A stretch of DNA of 15,635 bases from the NCBI GenBank assembly GCA_005793295.1, contig SXSX01000047.1, forward strand, positions 1-15,635, in the 5' to 3' direction. The notes under the pieces are model-generated. The model did no database searches. It was not told the origin of the DNA and saw nothing but the letters and a program-made list of their open reading frames with translations. Numbering within the stretch: the stretch's first letter is position 1; the number at the start of each line of letters is the position of its first letter. This document shows positions 14,334 to 15,635 of this stretch, piece by piece. A program made the position numbers and the translations under genes. The stretch comes from Burkholderiales bacterium. Lineage in GTDB: Bacteria; Pseudomonadota; Gammaproteobacteria; Burkholderiales; Burkholderiaceae_C.

Positions 14334-14474
14334 CTCGTTGCCTAGGTAAATAAATCAGATTTTTCCAACGATCTTATGTTGGCGGAAATTTAATAATCCA
14401 GCCATTTCTCTTTGGCTTTAAAAATGCAAATAGCGCAGCCATGAGAAAATGCGTCTTTTAAACAGAAAGTAACT

Positions 14475-14981
14475 ATGACCATCTCAATGTACCAAGCTAG
14501 CGTGCCTCGTATTGTCAACATGTTGACTAATCTAAGCCAACTGCTCGATAAGGCCCAAGTCCACATTGAAAGCAAAAAATGGAATGAGTCTGCCCTCACT
14601 CAGTTTCGTCTTTACCCAGACATGTTGCCTATGTCACGCCAAGTTCAAATTGCTTGCGATACCGCCAAAGGCGTTGTCGCCAGGCTTTCAGGTGTAGATA
14701 TCCCTGTTTACGAAGACAACGAAGTGACCCTGTCTGATTTAAAACAACGCGTTGCTAAGACTATGGCGTTTGTTGAAGGCTTCAAGCCAGCGCAGATTGA
14801 TAGAACTGAAGACAAGGACATCATCACCAAGCGCGGTGACGTAGAGACCCATTACAAAGGCATGCAGTTTTTACTGAACCATGCTATGCCCAATATCTAT
14901 TTTCACGTCACTACTGTTTACGCTATCTTGCGTCATAACGGCATTGAAATTGGCAAGCGCGACTACTTGGGTAAGGTTTGA
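14475..14981 (+). CDS. DUF1993 family protein
   Basis: A 168-residue soluble, mostly helical protein that fits the DUF1993 family: start MTISMYQASVPRIVNMLTNL, a central RLYPDMLPMSRQVQIACDTA segment, VARLSGVD, and the C-terminal LLNHAMPNIYFHVTTVYAILRH followed by GKRDYLG. The family is thought to be related in fold to DinB-like four-helix bundles, but I know of no established reaction. Histidines in the C-terminal helix (about 144 and 151) could bind a metal, as in DinB relatives; this is a guess. It stands alone between two structured intergenic segments and has only a weak purine-rich ribosome binding site (AGAAAG). Confidence 0.8.
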   Translation: MTISMYQASVPRIVNMLTNLSQLLDKAQVHIESKKWNESALTQFRLYPDMLPMSRQVQIACDTAKGVVARLSGVDIPVYEDNEVTLSDLKQRVAKTMAFVEGFKPAQIDRTEDKDIITKRGDVETHYKGMQFLLNHAMPNIYFHVTTVYAILRHNGIEIGKRDYLGKV

Positions 14982-15030
14982 TCTGATGCGCACTTGCTCC
15001 GCCGATTAGAACTGAGGCAAGTGCAAGATC
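14980..15030. repeat. Interrupted inverted repeat downstream of the DUF1993 gene
   Basis: GCACTTGC (14990-14997) and GCAAGTGC (15017-15024) are a perfect 8-bp inverted repeat around 19 nt. An outer pair, GATCT (14980-14984) and AGATC (15026-15030), is also perfect, with 5 and 1 unpaired bases between the pairs. It begins inside the DUF1993 stop codon. No T run follows. It could be a 3' mRNA hairpin, a protein-binding site or a remnant of a repetitive element. Confidence 0.45.
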
Positions 15031-15118
15031 CAATGATCGCCAATGGGGAAGATGAATCGATGGCTACTCTCCTCACGCCGCAAACGATGACCAGCCCATT
15101 CGCCCGCCAAAGAATATC

Positions 15119-15385
15119 CTATCTGTAAATCTCACGGCGGTTACCGACTTGCAACACAAGAACGCATAAAACACCATTTTGAATGTCACAAATTATTTTG
15201 CTATCACCGACTCGGTAGCGCCAAAATCCGCCAAGTGGTCCTGTCAGTGCTTTTCCTGTACTGCGGGGGTTCTCAAGTACGGCGATACGTTCGTCCATGA
15301 AATCAATAATACGCCGCGCCGTTTGTTTATCGAGCTTGCGTAATTGCGCCTTGGCTGTATCGGTATATTCAATCGTCCAAGCCAA
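15119..15385 (-). CDS. RelE/ParE-superfamily toxin
   Basis: An 88-residue toxin of a type II toxin-antitoxin pair. The pattern WTIEYTDTAKAQLRKLDKQTARRI, then LENPRSTGKALTG, FWRYRVGDSKIICDI and a closing VGNRREIYR, is that of RelE-type ribosome-dependent mRNA interferases. The Arg and Tyr of the C-terminal motif correspond to catalytic Arg81 and Tyr87 of E. coli RelE. The position equivalent to RelE Arg61 reads Lys. The start is a TTG at 15383-15385, 17 bp inside the antitoxin gene, with AAGGG about 8 bp upstream. Weak initiation inside the antitoxin gene would keep toxin below antitoxin. ParE-type gyrase inhibition is an alternative, but the NRREIYR ending favours RelE. Confidence 0.85.
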   Translation of the reverse strand: MAWTIEYTDTAKAQLRKLDKQTARRIIDFMDERIAVLENPRSTGKALTGPLGGFWRYRVGDSKIICDIQNGVLCVLVLQVGNRREIYR

Positions 15386-15596
15386 GATCTGCCCTTACTT
15401 GCGCTGCGGAATGCATTTTTTCTTGCCCTTTGCGAACGCGCTCAAGCACTTCCGATGCAAGGTAGTAGTCTTCCGCGTCTTCGATTCCATGTTCAATGAT
15501 TTCACGCAGGTAGTAAGCCTTTGTGCGTCCAGTATGGGATACGAGAAAGTTAAGCCGTTGTTCGGTTTCAGGAGCAAGTCGAATTGAAGTGGCCAT
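15369..15596 (-). CDS. RelB-like ribbon-helix-helix antitoxin
   Basis: A 75-residue antitoxin beginning MATSIRLAPETEQRLNFL, with the short N-terminal beta strand and two helices of a ribbon-helix-helix DNA-binding domain. It ends in a charged helix (EVLERVRKGQEKMHSAAQVR) that would wrap the toxin. I prefer the ATG at 15594-15596. An in-frame ATG five codons upstream (15609-15611) would leave only three bases to the operator palindrome and no room for a ribosome binding site. The stop overlaps the toxin start by 17 bp, the usual arrangement. It should neutralise the toxin and repress the pair's own promoter. Confidence 0.82.
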   Translation of the reverse strand: MATSIRLAPETEQRLNFLVSHTGRTKAYYLREIIEHGIEDAEDYYLASEVLERVRKGQEKMHSAAQVRADLGLDD

Positions 15597-15614
15597 ACCC
15601 AAAGCATCCATTTA

Positions 15615-15626
15615 AATACACGTATT
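15615..15626. promoter_or_regulatory. Likely toxin-antitoxin operator palindrome
   Basis: AATAC (15615-15619) and GTATT (15622-15626) form a 5-bp inverted repeat with a 2-bp centre, about 20 bp upstream of the favoured antitoxin ATG. Short palindromes here are typical binding sites for ribbon-helix-helix antitoxins. A further GTATC at 15631-15635 may be part of a second half-site, but the window ends there. Confidence 0.5.
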
Positions 15627-15635
15627 CACTGTATC

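Noticed and set aside
14365..14382. Hairpin CCAAC/GTTGG upstream of the DUF1993 gene as terminator or riboswitch
   Set aside because: The stem is only 5 bp with no T run or conserved aptamer features; likely chance.
15033..15128. Small plus-strand frame of 31 codons overlapping the toxin's 3' end
   Set aside because: No ribosome binding site, no recognisable sequence, and a clear toxin gene on the other strand.

Overview
The window looks like chromosomal DNA from a Gram-negative proteobacterium, most likely a betaproteobacterium of the Burkholderiales. The reasons are an inner-core LPS heptosyltransferase next to a phosphomannomutase/phosphoglucomutase, genes packed with 4-bp stop/start overlaps, and the general look of the proteins. 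The lineage is an inference from protein style only. No rRNA, tRNA, insertion sequence, phage gene or CRISPR array is visible. No stretch over 300 bases lacks a gene; the longest gap is the 229-bp control region at 8429-8657.

Layout. (1) 1-1582, minus strand: an algC/manB-type phosphohexomutase followed by the start of waaC (cut by the window edge), i.e. envelope polysaccharide/LPS synthesis. (2) 1704-3112, plus strand: a methylguanine-DNA methyltransferase translationally coupled (GTGA) to an EamA/DMT-family exporter. (3) 3105-6425, minus strand: a tight operon of a divergent crotonase, a D-2-hydroxyacid dehydrogenase (glyoxylate/hydroxypyruvate reductase type) and a MOFRL-type glycerate 2-kinase. 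The last two make a plausible hydroxypyruvate -> glycerate -> 2-phosphoglycerate branch; the crotonase is the unexplained member. (4) 6515-8428: a small secreted LprI/DUF1311 protein, an orphan membrane-anchored protein and a second EamA transporter.

(5) 8658-14286, plus strand, is the most interesting part. It is a six-gene run that looks like one sulfonate-use operon: a PLP-dependent lyase of the D-cysteine desulfhydrase/L-cysteate sulfo-lyase family, a TauA-like periplasmic binding protein, a TauB-like ATPase, a TauC-like permease, an alpha/beta hydrolase and a LysR regulator. The inferred logic is import of a sulfonate, possibly L-cysteate or a derivative, and cleavage to pyruvate, ammonium and sulfite. 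The hydrolase may act on a conjugated precursor. Three of the six genes appear to use GTG or TTG starts supported by good Shine-Dalgarno sequences. The operon also carries RNA-level structure: a 9-bp perfect hairpin between the binding protein and ATPase genes, and a 13-codon CTG-initiated micro-ORF with a strong ribosome binding site just before the binding protein gene.

(6) 14475-15635: a DUF1993 protein, an unexplained interrupted inverted repeat, and at the right edge a RelB/RelE-like toxin-antitoxin pair on the minus strand with a likely operator palindrome.
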